Part shown: positions 1-8,745 of the stretch, one piece after another
How positions within the stretch are numbered: position 1 is the stretch's first letter
Layout: every line of letters starts with the position of its first letter
NCBI GenBank assembly: GCA_016718825.1
Contig: JADKCL010000033.1
Coordinates: 46,562-110,561, forward strand
DNA from: Bacteroidota bacterium
GTDB taxonomy: Bacteria; Bacteroidota; Bacteroidia; J057; JADKCL01
DNA: 64,000 bases
Reading direction: 5' to 3'
The notes under the pieces: generated by a model
The model's database searches: none
Told to the model about the DNA's origin: nothing
The model's input: only the letters and a program-made list of their open reading frames with translations
Program-made: the position numbers and the translations under genes

Positions 1-2
1 TG

Positions 3-200
3 GCAAACGGGAAGTGTTGCAGTTGGAAAGAGAAGAGGGGCGAAGAAGGAATTATTGGAATTGCAGCAGGAGAAGGCAAGGTAAAAGAAACCGTCGCAAG
101 GCTATTGATTCAGGACGGAGCAGACAATGCCTACATTAAGCGCCTGACGGGACTTGAAGATGCTGAAATCGAAGCTTTAAGAGCTCAAATGCAAAACTAG
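3..200 (+). CDS. 3' end of a probable Rpn-type nuclease/transposase (partial)
   Basis: The reading frame is open from the window edge to a TAG stop and encodes about 65 residues. The tail (ARLLIQDGADNAYIKRLTGL, then an EIEAL-type ending) resembles the C-terminal tail of Rpn-family PD-(D/E)XK recombination-promoting proteins, in which a short helix-turn-helix-like segment ends the protein. A neighbouring frame reads KREVLQLEREEG over the first 45 bases, also typical of that family, so a frameshift near base 45 is possible. The catalytic domain lies outside the window, so the assignment rests on the tail only. Confidence 0.4.
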   Translation, partial: ANGKCCSWKEKRGEEGIIGIAAGEGKVKETVARLLIQDGADNAYIKRLTGLEDAEIEALRAQMQN

Positions 201-204
201 ACGT

Positions 205-819
205 GTGATTCCGCTCAACGATCAACCGCACGAAATTGCGCAATCCGCCATCGGCGCCATCATCCTTTCCGGCGGGAAAAGCAGCCGCATGGGTTCCGAA
301 AAAGGCTTGGTCGAATTCAACGGCAAGCCGATGATTCAATGGGCCATCGAATGCATTCGCCCGCTGACCGACGAGATCCTGATTGTCGCCAATGATGCCG
401 CCTACGGGCAATTTGGCTATCCATTACAGGAAGACGAAGCCAAAGGCGACGGGCCGCTCTCGGGATTGGTTTCGGGCATCCGACATGCCAAGACGGATTT
501 GAATTTTTTGTTGCCTTGTGATATGCCGCTGATGGATAATCGCTTGCTCGAATGGATGCTGGAAACCTATGACGAGGAGGCCGCGGCTGTATGTACCTTC
601 GAAGATCACTTGCAGCCCCTTGTCGGCATGTATCACCGCAAATGTCTGCCGACCTTGGAGCGGCTGCTCGCCCGCAACCAACTCAAAATGCGCATTGCCC
701 TCGAAGAATTGCAGGCAGCCGTCCTCGATCCGCAACGCAGCCTCGCCGGATTTCATCCCGATTGGATGCGCAATTTCAATTCGAAGGCGGAAATCAACCT
801 TTATTTACAAGGAAAATGA
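205..819 (+). CDS. mobA: Molybdenum cofactor guanylyltransferase MobA
   Basis: Transfers GMP from GTP to molybdopterin in the cytoplasm, giving the bis-MGD cofactor needed by NarG-type enzymes such as the one encoded at 48-52 kb. The nucleotidyltransferase signature ILSGGKSSRMGSEKG lies near residues 20-34, and LLPCDMPLMD near 100 provides the metal-binding Asp. The length of 204 residues is normal for MobA. The start is GTG four bases after the upstream stop; no earlier ATG exists in frame. The gene overlaps moaD by four bases (ATGA), so the two are translationally coupled and head a moa operon. Confidence 0.93.
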   Translation: MIPLNDQPHEIAQSAIGAIILSGGKSSRMGSEKGLVEFNGKPMIQWAIECIRPLTDEILIVANDAAYGQFGYPLQEDEAKGDGPLSGLVSGIRHAKTDLNFLLPCDMPLMDNRLLEWMLETYDEEAAAVCTFEDHLQPLVGMYHRKCLPTLERLLARNQLKMRIALEELQAAVLDPQRSLAGFHPDWMRNFNSKAEINLYLQGK

Positions 820-1055
820 AAATCAGACTCCGATACTTTGGGATGATCGCCGAACGATTGGGCAAAACCGCCGAGGAGGTCGAGTGGGAGGGAAGTCCAA
901 ACCCGATCGACCCACGTGCATGGTTGCTCGCACTGCATCCCGTCCTCGCAGAGATGTCCTGGAAAGTCGCCGTGGACCAAGAAATCGTCGATGGAACGTG
1001 TTTTCTTCGCGCATCATCCGAAATCGTAGTTTTGCCACCGTTCGCCGGAGGATGA
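816..1055 (+). CDS. moaD: Molybdopterin synthase sulfur carrier subunit MoaD
   Basis: Ubiquitin-like small subunit of molybdopterin synthase. Its C-terminal thiocarboxylate donates sulfur to cPMP. The 79-residue protein begins MKIRLRYFGMIAERLG and ends PPFAGG, giving the essential terminal Gly-Gly. The ATG at 816 overlaps the mobA stop as ATGA and fixes the start, although the frame is open further upstream. The partner moaE follows after about 240 bases carrying short tandem repeats. Confidence 0.92.
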   Translation: MKIRLRYFGMIAERLGKTAEEVEWEGSPNPIDPRAWLLALHPVLAEMSWKVAVDQEIVDGTCFLRASSEIVVLPPFAGG

Positions 1056-1059
1056 GGGA

Positions 1060-1290
1060 AGTGAAAAGTGAAAAGTTATTAGTGAAAAGTGAAAAGTTAC
1101 ACGGGCATTTGGCGGCCTGCAAGGGCTAATTTGGTGGGCCGTGCCCGTGGCGGGCACCAGGCATCTTCAATTTCTATGCGGGTTTTATTTCAAGCCCTTG
1201 CGAATGGATCGGCCTCAGGATGCGCATTCTTCATTTAGCTTCGCTGATCTGCTTCGCAATTCTCATTCCTAATTTCTAATTTCTCATTGA
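1060..1290. repeat. Intergenic region with heptanucleotide repeats and a hairpin
   Basis: No gene is visible between moaD and moaE. Bases 1060-1099 contain AGTGAAA-type heptamers in tandem, directly after the moaD stop codon. Bases 1141-1157 form a perfect 7-bp hairpin (GTGCCCG/CGGGCAC). Bases 1258-1288 hold a TAATTTC/TCATT heptamer-like run just before moaE. Confidence 0.6.
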
Positions 1291-1296
1291 AATAAG

Positions 1297-1746
1297 ATGG
1301 ATTCAAAAGAACATAAACACAAAAAGGTCTTCGTCGAAGGCCCGATCAGCGGTGCATTCATCGGCGACAGCATCACGAAGCACCAATCCAAGACCGACAT
1401 CGGCGCCCACGACATCTTCCTCGGGCAAGTCCGGGCAGATGAAATCGACGGTAAAAAGGTCGTCGCCATCGACTACAGCGCCTATACCGAAATGGCCGAC
1501 AAAGCCTTTCACGAAATCCGTGAGGCTGCCTTTGCCAAATACACCCTGAGCTGCATGCACATTTACCACAGCCTCGGTGTCGTCAAGGCCGGCGAAATCT
1601 GCCTCTTCGTTTTCGTCAGTTCCAAGCACCGCAAGATGGCCTTTGATGCCTGCCGCGAAATCGTCGAGGAAATCAAAGCCAAAGTCCCCATCTTCGGCAA
1701 AGAAATCTTTGAAGACGAAAGTCATCAATGGAAGACGAATAGTTAG
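1297..1746 (+). CDS. moaE: Molybdopterin synthase catalytic subunit MoaE
   Basis: Large subunit of molybdopterin synthase. It converts cPMP to molybdopterin with sulfur from MoaD thiocarboxylate. The 149-residue sequence carries GAHDIFLGQVRADE, a YSAYTEMA segment, HIYHSLGVVKAGE and a VSSKHRKMAFDACREIV helix, followed by PIFGKE with the active-site lysine region. These elements follow the family order. The ATG at 1297 is preceded by AT-rich sequence. The stop codon lies in a heptamer repeat array that fills the gap to the next moa gene. Confidence 0.93.
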   Translation: MDSKEHKHKKVFVEGPISGAFIGDSITKHQSKTDIGAHDIFLGQVRADEIDGKKVVAIDYSAYTEMADKAFHEIREAAFAKYTLSCMHIYHSLGVVKAGEICLFVFVSSKHRKMAFDACREIVEEIKAKVPIFGKEIFEDESHQWKTNS

Positions 1747-1930
1747 TAGTTAGAAAGTAGCAGTTAGAAAGTTAGCAGTTAGAAAGTAGCAGTTAGCAGT
1801 TTCTCAAAGGCGCAAAGGAGCATTCAAAACTGCCAACTGCCAACTGCCAACTGCCAACTGCCAACTGCCAACTGCTAACTACTAACTGCTACCTGCCAAC
1901 TTTTCACTATTCACTTATCACTTTTCACTT
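1741..1930. repeat. Long inverted array of heptanucleotide repeats
   Basis: The left arm at 1741-1802 is built from GTTAGCA/GTTAGTA/GAAAGTA heptamers. The right arm at 1827-1897 is built from AACTGCC and AACTACT heptamers, the reverse complement of the same words. A third part at 1898-1930 repeats TTTTCAC/ATTCACT, the complement of the AGTGAAA repeat found after moaD. The whole block can fold into a long imperfect stem with a loop around 1803-1826. It starts at the moaE stop codon and ends just before moaC, with no room for a gene. Confidence 0.75.
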
Positions 1931-1933
1931 AAA

Positions 1934-2845
1934 ATGGTCGACATCACCCATAAGCCCACCACACTCCGCTCCGCGATCGCGGAGGCGACGGTCGTTTTGA
2001 GCGAACCTGCTGCGATGACAGCCTTGCTCGAAGGCACTGTTCCCAAGGGCAATGTCTTCGAAATGGCCAAAACCGCCGGATTATTCGCAGTCAAAAAGAC
2101 CTCCGACATGATCCCCGATTGCCATCCGCTGCCCGTCGAATACACCGCAGTACGCTACGAAACCAGCGGATTGGAGGTGCGCATCGAGATCGAAGTGAAG
2201 GCCATTTACCGGACCGGCGTCGAGGTCGAAGCCATGCACGGCGCCTCCGTGATCGCGCTCACGATGTATGACATGCTCAAACCCATCGACAAGGGAATCG
2301 AGATCCGGAACATTCGACTTGTGAAGAAAAAGGGCGGGAAAAGCGACTTCAAAGACAAATTCCGGCAGGACTTGCGGGCTGCGGTGGTCGTATGCAGCGA
2401 CTCGGTTTCGGCAGGGAAAAAGCAAGACAGTGCTGGAAAATCCATCATCTCCAAACTCGAAAGCTGCGAAGTCGCCATCGCCGACTACATCATCATTCCC
2501 GACGAAGTGGCTGAAATCCAGGCAAGCGTCAAACAATACGCCGCCGACGGCATCGACTTGCTGATCTTCTGCGGCGGAACAGGCCTTTCGCCCCGCGACA
2601 TCACCCCCGAAGCCATCCGCCCCCTCCTCGAACGCGAAATTCCGGGTATCACCGAGGCTGCGCGCGCCTATGGGCAGGACCGCACACCTTGGAGCATGCT
2701 CTCACGCGGGCTCGCGGGCACGATCGGCGACATGCTCGTACTCACCCTTCCGGGTTCGACCGGCGGCGCAACGGAAACAATGGATGCACTTTTTCCAGCA
2801 GTCTTGCATGTTTTTCGCATCTTTCAGGCGGCAAGGCACGATTGA
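1934..2845 (+). CDS. moaCB: Bifunctional molybdenum cofactor protein MoaC-MoaB/MogA
   Basis: Two cofactor steps are fused in 303 residues. Residues about 1-145 are MoaC (cyclic pyranopterin monophosphate synthase), with MIPDCHPLP and VEAMHGASVIALTMYDMLK, which contain the conserved His, Glu and Asp/Lys residues. Residues about 155-303 are a MoaB/MogA molybdopterin-binding domain with CGGTGLSPRDITPEA and LPGSTGGATE signatures, normally used for molybdopterin adenylylation. The fusion is recurrent in Bacteroidota. Codon 1 is ATG directly after the repeat array, and the next gene starts about 20 bases downstream. Confidence 0.92.
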   Translation: MVDITHKPTTLRSAIAEATVVLSEPAAMTALLEGTVPKGNVFEMAKTAGLFAVKKTSDMIPDCHPLPVEYTAVRYETSGLEVRIEIEVKAIYRTGVEVEAMHGASVIALTMYDMLKPIDKGIEIRNIRLVKKKGGKSDFKDKFRQDLRAAVVVCSDSVSAGKKQDSAGKSIISKLESCEVAIADYIIIPDEVAEIQASVKQYAADGIDLLIFCGGTGLSPRDITPEAIRPLLEREIPGITEAARAYGQDRTPWSMLSRGLAGTIGDMLVLTLPGSTGGATETMDALFPAVLHVFRIFQAARHD

Positions 2846-2866
2846 TAGCTTTGCACCGGATTTTTA

Positions 2867-4387
2867 ATGCATCCCCCGATGAATCACCCGAATTCACATC
2901 GCCTGATCGTCAAGGATATCGGAATCGATACCTTCCACGAAAACATCGCCTTCATGTCTGCCGACAGCTATGTCTGCAAATCCGAAGGGTTCACCGCCCT
3001 TGCGCGGATTCTGATCAAGGCCAATGGCAATTCGATCATTGCGACACTCAACGTGGTGAAAAGCGACCTTGTTGGGGATGGCGAAGTCGGGCTCTCCCTT
3101 TCGGCATTGCGCAACCTGCATGTGCAGGACAAGGATACCGTGACGATTTTGCACCCGCAGCCCGTGCAGTCCTTTGCCAGGGTGCGCGCGAAAATGTATG
3201 GAGCAGAACTGACCGAAACAGATTTTGACCAAATCCTGAGCGACGTGATTGCCGAGCGCTACGCCAACATCGAAGTCGCGGCCTTTGTGACGGCCTGTGC
3301 CGGGACGAATATGACCTTGCCAGAGATCGTCGCTTTGAGTAAATCGATGATTCATTCCGGCTCACGCATCGATTGGGGAAAGCAAATCGTGGCCGACAAA
3401 CATTGCGTCGGCGGATTGCCCGGCAACCGCACCACGCCGATTGTTGTGAGCATTGTTGCAGCGGCCGGACTGATGATTCCCAAAACCTCTTCGAAGGCCA
3501 TTACTTCCCCTGCCGGGACCGCAGATACGATGGAAACGATGACCAAGGTCGATCTTTCCGTGGAGCAAATCCGCGAGGTGGTCGGCAAGGAGGGCGGCTG
3601 CATGGTATGGGGTGGAGCTGTGCGGCTGAGTCCGGCGGATGATATTCTGATTCGCATCGAAAAGGCCTTGGACATCGACAGCGAAGGGCAGATGATCGCC
3701 TCGGTGCTTTCCAAAAAGGCCGCAGCGGGTTCGACACACGTGATTTTGGACATCCCCGTCGGACCGACAGCCAAGGTGAGAAGCCAAGAAGAGGCTTTGA
3801 AGCTCGAATACTATTTCAAGGCTGTGGCCGCTACCATTGGCTTGGAAGTTGAAGTCGTGATCACCGATGGCAGTCAGCCGGTCGGCCGCGGAATTGGTCC
3901 GGCATTGGAAGCTGTGGATGTCTTGAAAGTGCTGCGCAATGAGCAGGATGCACCACGGGACCTCCGTGAACGTGCTGTTTTGCTTGCTGCGCGTTTGCTG
4001 AAGCTTTGCGGCCAATTTCCCGATCAAGATGTCGAAGCCCTTGCCAACCAAATCCTGAATGACGGTCGCGCATGGTCGAAGTTCCAGGCGATTTGCATCG
4101 CTCAAGGCGGTTTCAGCGAGCCCGGCAAAGCGGAATTCAAATACGAATTCCTAGCCGCAAAGGAGGGCATTGTTCGTGCCGTCGACAACCGCAACCTGTC
4201 CCGGCTTGCCAAGCTTGCCGGTGCCCCGAAGTCTCCGACGGCAGGAATCTACTACGAGGCGCCCATCGGGCGGCGGGTGGTGCAAGGCGATCTCTTGTTT
4301 ACCATCCACGCCGCATCCGTTGGCGAATTGAGTTACGCGGTCGATTTTCTCAACCGGATTCAAGAAATCATTACGATTGAACCATGA
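2867..4387 (+). CDS. AMP phosphorylase / thymidine phosphorylase-family protein
   Basis: A nucleoside (monophosphate) phosphorylase of 506 residues. It has an extra N-terminal domain of about 90 residues before the glycosyltransferase-3-like core, as in archaeal-type AMP phosphorylases. The core motif DKHCVGGLPGNRTTPIVV (near 178) and ITSPAGTADTMETM (near 215) match this long subgroup better than classical DeoA, which has a DKHSTGG motif. Known long-form enzymes split AMP, CMP or UMP with phosphate into base plus ribose 1,5-bisphosphate. The gene overlaps the downstream PRPP synthetase by four bases, which supports a ribose-phosphate role. Substrate choice is inferred. Confidence 0.75.
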   Translation: MHPPMNHPNSHRLIVKDIGIDTFHENIAFMSADSYVCKSEGFTALARILIKANGNSIIATLNVVKSDLVGDGEVGLSLSALRNLHVQDKDTVTILHPQPVQSFARVRAKMYGAELTETDFDQILSDVIAERYANIEVAAFVTACAGTNMTLPEIVALSKSMIHSGSRIDWGKQIVADKHCVGGLPGNRTTPIVVSIVAAAGLMIPKTSSKAITSPAGTADTMETMTKVDLSVEQIREVVGKEGGCMVWGGAVRLSPADDILIRIEKALDIDSEGQMIASVLSKKAAAGSTHVILDIPVGPTAKVRSQEEALKLEYYFKAVAATIGLEVEVVITDGSQPVGRGIGPALEAVDVLKVLRNEQDAPRDLRERAVLLAARLLKLCGQFPDQDVEALANQILNDGRAWSKFQAICIAQGGFSEPGKAEFKYEFLAAKEGIVRAVDNRNLSRLAKLAGAPKSPTAGIYYEAPIGRRVVQGDLLFTIHAASVGELSYAVDFLNRIQEIITIEP

Positions 4388-5301
4388 AACGATTCGTCTA
4401 TTCCATGCCCGGCAATGAGGCCTTGGGTGCAAACATTGCAGCAGGCTGCGCAGCAACCCTCGGTCAATTCAAAGACCACCGTTTTCCCGACGGCGAGGCC
4501 TTGGTCCAAGTGACCGATGATGTCAGGGACGCTGAAGCCATCGTTGTTTGCACCTTGCATTTGCCGAATGAAAAGCTCCTTCCCTTGCTCTTTCTTTGCC
4601 GCTTGTTGAAGGATCTCGGAGCAGCCAAGGTGACTTTGGTCGCACCCTACCTGTCTTATATGCGGCAAGACAAACGATTCCATCCCGGCGAAGCAGTCAC
4701 GTCGGATTATTTTGCGCAGTTGCTGTCGTCGTTTGTCGACCGTTTGGTGACCATTGATCCGCACCTGCACCGCAAACATGCCATGAGCGAATTGTACACG
4801 GTGCCCGCGGCGGCTTTGCATGCGGCGGAATTGATTTCGGCATATATCCGCGAAAATATTGTGAATCCCTTGATCGTCGGCCCCGATTCCGAAAGCGAGC
4901 AATGGGTTAGCGCCGTTGCGGCACAAGCCGGCGCCCCTTTTATTGTGCTCGAAAAAACCCGATTCGGCGACGAAGATGTGCGGGTGACCGTTCCCCAAGT
5001 CGAATTGTACCAACAGCATACCCCCGTGTTGGTGGACGACATCATTTCCACGGCACGTACCATGATCGAAACCGTGCAGCACATTCTCAAAGCAGGCATG
5101 CGTCCGCCGGTTTGCATCGGGGTGCACGCGGTTTTTGCGGGGAATGCCTATGAAAACCTGCTTGCGTCAGGTGTCCACCAAGTCATTACCTGCAATACCA
5201 TTCCGCATCCGAGTAATGGGATTGACATTTCGGGGTTGGTGATTGGGGCGTTGGGGAAGGAGAAAACCGTCGGTAAAGACGAACAAAAATCAATGACTTA
5301 G
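4384..5301 (+). CDS. prs: Ribose-phosphate pyrophosphokinase (PRPP synthetase)
   Basis: Makes PRPP from ribose 5-phosphate and ATP in the cytoplasm. The sequence shows PYLSYMRQDKRFHPGEAVTS (ATP/flexible-loop region, near 94), DPHLHRKHAM (metal-binding His region) and the PRPP-binding loop VLVDDIISTARTM near 218. At 305 residues it is of normal length but diverges from housekeeping Prs, for example in its MPGNEALGANIA N-terminus. The ATGA overlap with the phosphorylase gene implies a shared task, probably recycling ribose phosphates from nucleotides to PRPP. A separate housekeeping prs may exist elsewhere. Confidence 0.85.
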   Translation: MKRFVYSMPGNEALGANIAAGCAATLGQFKDHRFPDGEALVQVTDDVRDAEAIVVCTLHLPNEKLLPLLFLCRLLKDLGAAKVTLVAPYLSYMRQDKRFHPGEAVTSDYFAQLLSSFVDRLVTIDPHLHRKHAMSELYTVPAAALHAAELISAYIRENIVNPLIVGPDSESEQWVSAVAAQAGAPFIVLEKTRFGDEDVRVTVPQVELYQQHTPVLVDDIISTARTMIETVQHILKAGMRPPVCIGVHAVFAGNAYENLLASGVHQVITCNTIPHPSNGIDISGLVIGALGKEKTVGKDEQKSMT

Positions 5302-5624
5302 CCAAATTTTGTGGGTTTCATTCATGGATTGGTATTGTGCTTAATGCTTGTCCAGACCTTTGGCAGTAGCAATCAGATTGGCGCTTTGGATGGCCCGGAG
5401 GGCCTAAACAACAATAGCCGTGGACGCCGTGCCGCGAATCCTGGTAAAGTCCATGCTGAGAATTGAGTTCGATCAAAGGCTGAAAGGCCTTGAATTTGTC
5501 CAGGCCGTTTGGAATAATTAGCTGGATCAAGACCTTCGGCCTTGAAACTTCGTTTGTGACGCCAACCACGGACTTCGTCCGTGGCTATCGTTGTTCAAGT
5601 CCTTCGGACTTATCCGGCAATGCC
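5302..5624. repeat. REP-like hairpin cluster in a gene-free stretch
   Basis: No convincing gene is seen. The stretch holds several short hairpins of one design: CCACGGAC-TTC-GTCCGTGG at 5566-5584 and AAGTCC-TTC-GGACTT at 5597-5611, a weaker CAAGaCC-TTC-GGcCTTG near 5528, and GGCCC-GGA-GGGCC near 5393. Such CCTTCGG-centred hairpins are a common intergenic repeat type in Bacteroidota. They may include the terminator of the upstream operon. Confidence 0.55.
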
Positions 5625-5810
5625 TCACACCAAATTTTCACGGATTATATCGATGTAAGTTCCTTGTCTAACGTCACTACTTGAAAATTTCCATTCGACC
5701 TGCTCACCTGCAAAGACGCGCAGAAGTACCCGTAATCCCATCCGAACGGATTCGATGCTCTGATTTACCCTTGCGGCAAGTTCCTTGGAATCAATGGTAT
5801 TTTTATGCAT
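5625..5810 (-). CDS. Small hypothetical protein
   Basis: An unrecognised 61-residue reading frame with an ATG start. It is mixed helical in character with a basic patch (RMGLRVLLRVF) and an acidic C-terminal half. It lies alone on the minus strand between the PRPP synthetase and the secreted repeat protein. No domain or motif is visible, and it could be a chance frame. Confidence 0.25.
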   Translation of the reverse strand: MHKNTIDSKELAARVNQSIESVRMGLRVLLRVFAGEQVEWKFSSSDVRQGTYIDIIRENLV

Positions 5811-5851
5811 CTTGGAATAAGGAAACGGGTGACAATTCCAGGAAATAGATC

Positions 5852-6394
5852 ATGCGAAGTAATTATAGAATTTTCCGATATGCCCTTTTGCTACTACTCT
5901 GGTCTGCAAATGCCCAAACCGTACTTTCCCAGCATTTGGAATGGGCCAAGCAAGTGATGGGGAATTGGGAGACCTATCCGAAGGCAGTTGCGACGGACCA
6001 AATGGGAAATGTCATCACTGTGGGCAGCTTCTTCAACACGATTGATCTCGATCCGGGACAGGGGACGTTTATGATTACCGCTCCGGCATGGATCTCCAAC
6101 ACTTTTATCCAAAAATTGGACAGCAATGGCAATTTCGTCTGGGGCGCTACCGTCGCCAGCAGTACATCATTCAATTCTACCCGCGACTTGCAGATCGACG
6201 CTGCTGGCAATCTTACCATCGCAGGTTATATCCATGGAACAGCCGACTTTGACATCGGTGCCAGGATCGATTCATTGACCGCTGCGAATGGAATCTATCT
6301 CCTAGGGTATCCGCAAGGGGCCAATACCTCGGGGCAAGAGGAATGGAGAATGCCTACCTTCTTCAGATATGGGTTCGGTTTTGGCATTAGATGA
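5852..6394 (+). CDS. Secreted beta-propeller/SBBP-like protein, N-terminal fragment (frameshifted)
   Basis: N-terminal part of a large exported protein. A signal peptide (basic start, LLLLLW core, cleavage after NAQ or LSQ) is followed by SBBP-like repeats of the form WAKQ...A.D..GN...VGSF..T.DLDPG. The correct frame is lost near 6317-6336. The downstream fragment continues the repeat pattern two frames away. Restoring one G in each of two G4 runs, near 6317 and near 6331, gives one continuous repeat. That is consistent with two homopolymer undercalls or a genuine lesion. The last residues, after about GYPQG, are out-of-frame translation. Confidence 0.6.
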   Translation: MRSNYRIFRYALLLLLWSANAQTVLSQHLEWAKQVMGNWETYPKAVATDQMGNVITVGSFFNTIDLDPGQGTFMITAPAWISNTFIQKLDSNGNFVWGATVASSTSFNSTRDLQIDAAGNLTIAGYIHGTADFDIGARIDSLTAANGIYLLGYPQGANTSGQEEWRMPTFFRYGFGFGIR

Positions 6395-8609
6395 TGCAGC
6401 AAACGTTTACCTTGTTGGTGTAAATCACGCGAGTGTCGATGTAGACTTAGGAGCGGGTGTACAGCAATACAACGCAGTGGGAATGCAAGATTGTTTTGTT
6501 GTGAGTTACGACTCAAGCTTTGCCTTGAGATGGTCTTTACCCCTGAGCAGTAGCGGTCAAGAGCTTGGATATTCCATCGCATCAGATACCACAGGCGTAT
6601 ATGTAACCGGTAGCTTCACTGGTCAAACCGATGTGGATCCGGGACCCGGAACCTTTTTTTTGAACAATACAGCCGGCACTTCAGGATTTATCATCAAGTA
6701 TGGCCTGGGTGGGCAATTGATCTGGGCGGGGGAGTTGACTTCGAGCTCGAGCAACCTCAACCCCTTTGGAATTGACTTGGACCGTGGTGGTGATGTCGTC
6801 TTAGTGGGTGTCTACAACGGTGCTTGTGATATGGACCCTATGGCGGGTGTCAGCATGATTTCGAATTTACTTGGAGATGATATTTTTGCCGTACGGGTCG
6901 ATCGAAACGGTCAATTCCTCTGGGTGAAACATGTGGGTGGATTGGATGGCGATGCCGCGAACAACGTGACCGTGGATGCTGTTGGAGCGGTCTACATCTC
7001 CACCTCGTTTTATGATACGATTGACATGGATCCCGGACCGGGGACCGTTCAATTGACAGTGGTAGGGCCGAACATCCCGGATGCTGCCCTGCTCAAACTC
7101 GATGCGATGGGTAATTTTGTATGGGTCGCCGAGTTGAGTGGCAACGGCACTGAAACCTTTGCAGACGTGACGGTTGATAACCAAGGGAATATTCATGCCG
7201 TTGGCAGTTTTCAGCAAACTGTGGATTTTAATCCATCGCCAGTGGATTCCTTTCCTTTGACTGTATTGGGCTACATGGATGGCTTTTTCCTGCATTACAT
7301 CCAAGACAGTTGCACCGATCTGGGCGTTCAAATAGACAGTGTCGCGCATGTCACCTGTGCAGGGCAACAAGGTTATATGGCAGGTCAGGGGACCAATGGT
7401 CATCCACCGTATTCGTACCAATGGAATACCATTCCACCGACCCAAAGCATGGCGGCCACCACCGCGATTCCCGGAATCTATACCTTGGACGTGACGGATC
7501 AATTGGGTTGTTTGGCCCAACGCTCCGTGGCCGTGATCGGGTCCAACTTCCCCAGCGGTTTTGACTTGCAAGTGAACCTTGTCGCCGGCGTTTTCAGACC
7601 CGGAATAGCCACCAACTTGGTTTTGGATGCCTACAATGCCGGCTGCGTTCCCATCTCCGGTATAGTCAAGCTCGCCTTGGATTCACAGGTCACCTATCAA
7701 ACGGCAACCCCATTGCCCGCATCCATCATCGGCGACACGCTCATCTGGAATTTTCCCATGATGAACTTCGACAGCGCACACTTTACTGCCAACATTACAG
7801 TGATCACGGACACCACCGCTAATAATTTTGACACATTGCAGTTTGCGGCCATCGTCACGCCGTCCCTTGGCGATCAGCAACCCTTGGACAATTTTCGACT
7901 GGATTATGAATTTCCCGTCGTCAATTCCTACGACCCCAATCAAATCAGCGTTTATCCGCCCGGCCACTGCGAAGAACACTACGTGCAGCGCGGGACGCCC
8001 CTGACGTACACCGTTCAGTTTCAAAATACCGGAACCGCTGAGGCTTTGGAAGTGATGATCGTCGATTCCATTGAAGCGAATATCAATTTTTCCACGATGA
8101 CCTTCCGCGCTGCCTCGCATCCCATGATTTTGGAGGTCGGTCCGGGGAATGTGCTCAAGTTCATGTTTCACAACATCCATTTGCCCGACAGCAACACCAA
8201 TGAACCTGCAAGCCATGGCTATGTGATTTTTGACATCCTGGCAGTAAGCAGCATTTCGTCTGGCACCGTGGTCAGCAACCAAGCGGCCATTTATTTCGAT
8301 TTGAATGCCCCCGTTTGGACCAATATTACCTCTAATACCATTGTCGATGTCATACCGGCCTGCGCCGTCGGAGTCGCTGAAAATGAACCGGATGAGCTCA
8401 GCATTTTTCCCAATCCGGCCTCGGTGCAGTTGACGTTGCGTTCGACGGCACCAATCGGAGAGGTCACCGTGTACAACCTGATGGGGCAGTCCGTTTTGTT
8501 ATCCCAATTTGTCGATGCTCAAGAATTGCAGATCGGCGTCGCTGTTTGGCCTAAGGGAATTTACTTGCTGCATGCCCAAGGGAAAGTCCGGCGGATTTTG
8601 GTGCAATAG
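6369..8609 (+). CDS. Type IX secretion cargo with SBBP-like repeats and C-terminal sorting domain (C-terminal part)
   Basis: Continuation of the gene that begins at 5852. Repeats of about 50 residues with DPGPGT and GVYVTGSF-like strands run to about residue 310 of this part and suggest a beta-propeller. A cysteine-bearing region and Ig-like or conserved-repeat domains follow (SYDPNQISVYPPG, TYTVQFQNTGTAEA, IYFDLNAPVWTN), as in many Bacteroidota surface proteins. The last 70 residues (LSIFPNPAS..., VTVYNLMGQSV, GIYLLHAQG) form a Por-type sorting domain. This marks export by the type IX system to the cell surface or medium. The apparent ATG at 6369 is internal, not a true start. Confidence 0.8.
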   Translation: MGSVLALDDAANVYLVGVNHASVDVDLGAGVQQYNAVGMQDCFVVSYDSSFALRWSLPLSSSGQELGYSIASDTTGVYVTGSFTGQTDVDPGPGTFFLNNTAGTSGFIIKYGLGGQLIWAGELTSSSSNLNPFGIDLDRGGDVVLVGVYNGACDMDPMAGVSMISNLLGDDIFAVRVDRNGQFLWVKHVGGLDGDAANNVTVDAVGAVYISTSFYDTIDMDPGPGTVQLTVVGPNIPDAALLKLDAMGNFVWVAELSGNGTETFADVTVDNQGNIHAVGSFQQTVDFNPSPVDSFPLTVLGYMDGFFLHYIQDSCTDLGVQIDSVAHVTCAGQQGYMAGQGTNGHPPYSYQWNTIPPTQSMAATTAIPGIYTLDVTDQLGCLAQRSVAVIGSNFPSGFDLQVNLVAGVFRPGIATNLVLDAYNAGCVPISGIVKLALDSQVTYQTATPLPASIIGDTLIWNFPMMNFDSAHFTANITVITDTTANNFDTLQFAAIVTPSLGDQQPLDNFRLDYEFPVVNSYDPNQISVYPPGHCEEHYVQRGTPLTYTVQFQNTGTAEALEVMIVDSIEANINFSTMTFRAASHPMILEVGPGNVLKFMFHNIHLPDSNTNEPASHGYVIFDILAVSSISSGTVVSNQAAIYFDLNAPVWTNITSNTIVDVIPACAVGVAENEPDELSIFPNPASVQLTLRSTAPIGEVTVYNLMGQSVLLSQFVDAQELQIGVAVWPKGIYLLHAQGKVRRILVQ

Positions 8610-8660
8610 GCTTCGGAAGGGAACCATGTGGTTGCTGCAATGGGTTTGCCTTCTGACCAA

Positions 8661-8710
8661 AAAAAAAGGCGATGCCCAATAAAGTGGACCTTCATTGGGC
8701 ATCGTTTTTT
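8661..8710. terminator. Bidirectional rho-independent terminator
   Basis: A perfect 11-bp stem (CGATGCCCAAT at 8670-8680 with its complement at 8694-8704) is flanked by an A run on the left and a T run on the right. It can therefore end both the plus-strand secreted-protein gene and the minus-strand transporter/porin operon converging on it. Confidence 0.85.
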
Positions 8711-8745
8711 GAGGAGATTCGCCGACCATCAATCGGACGCTTGTC

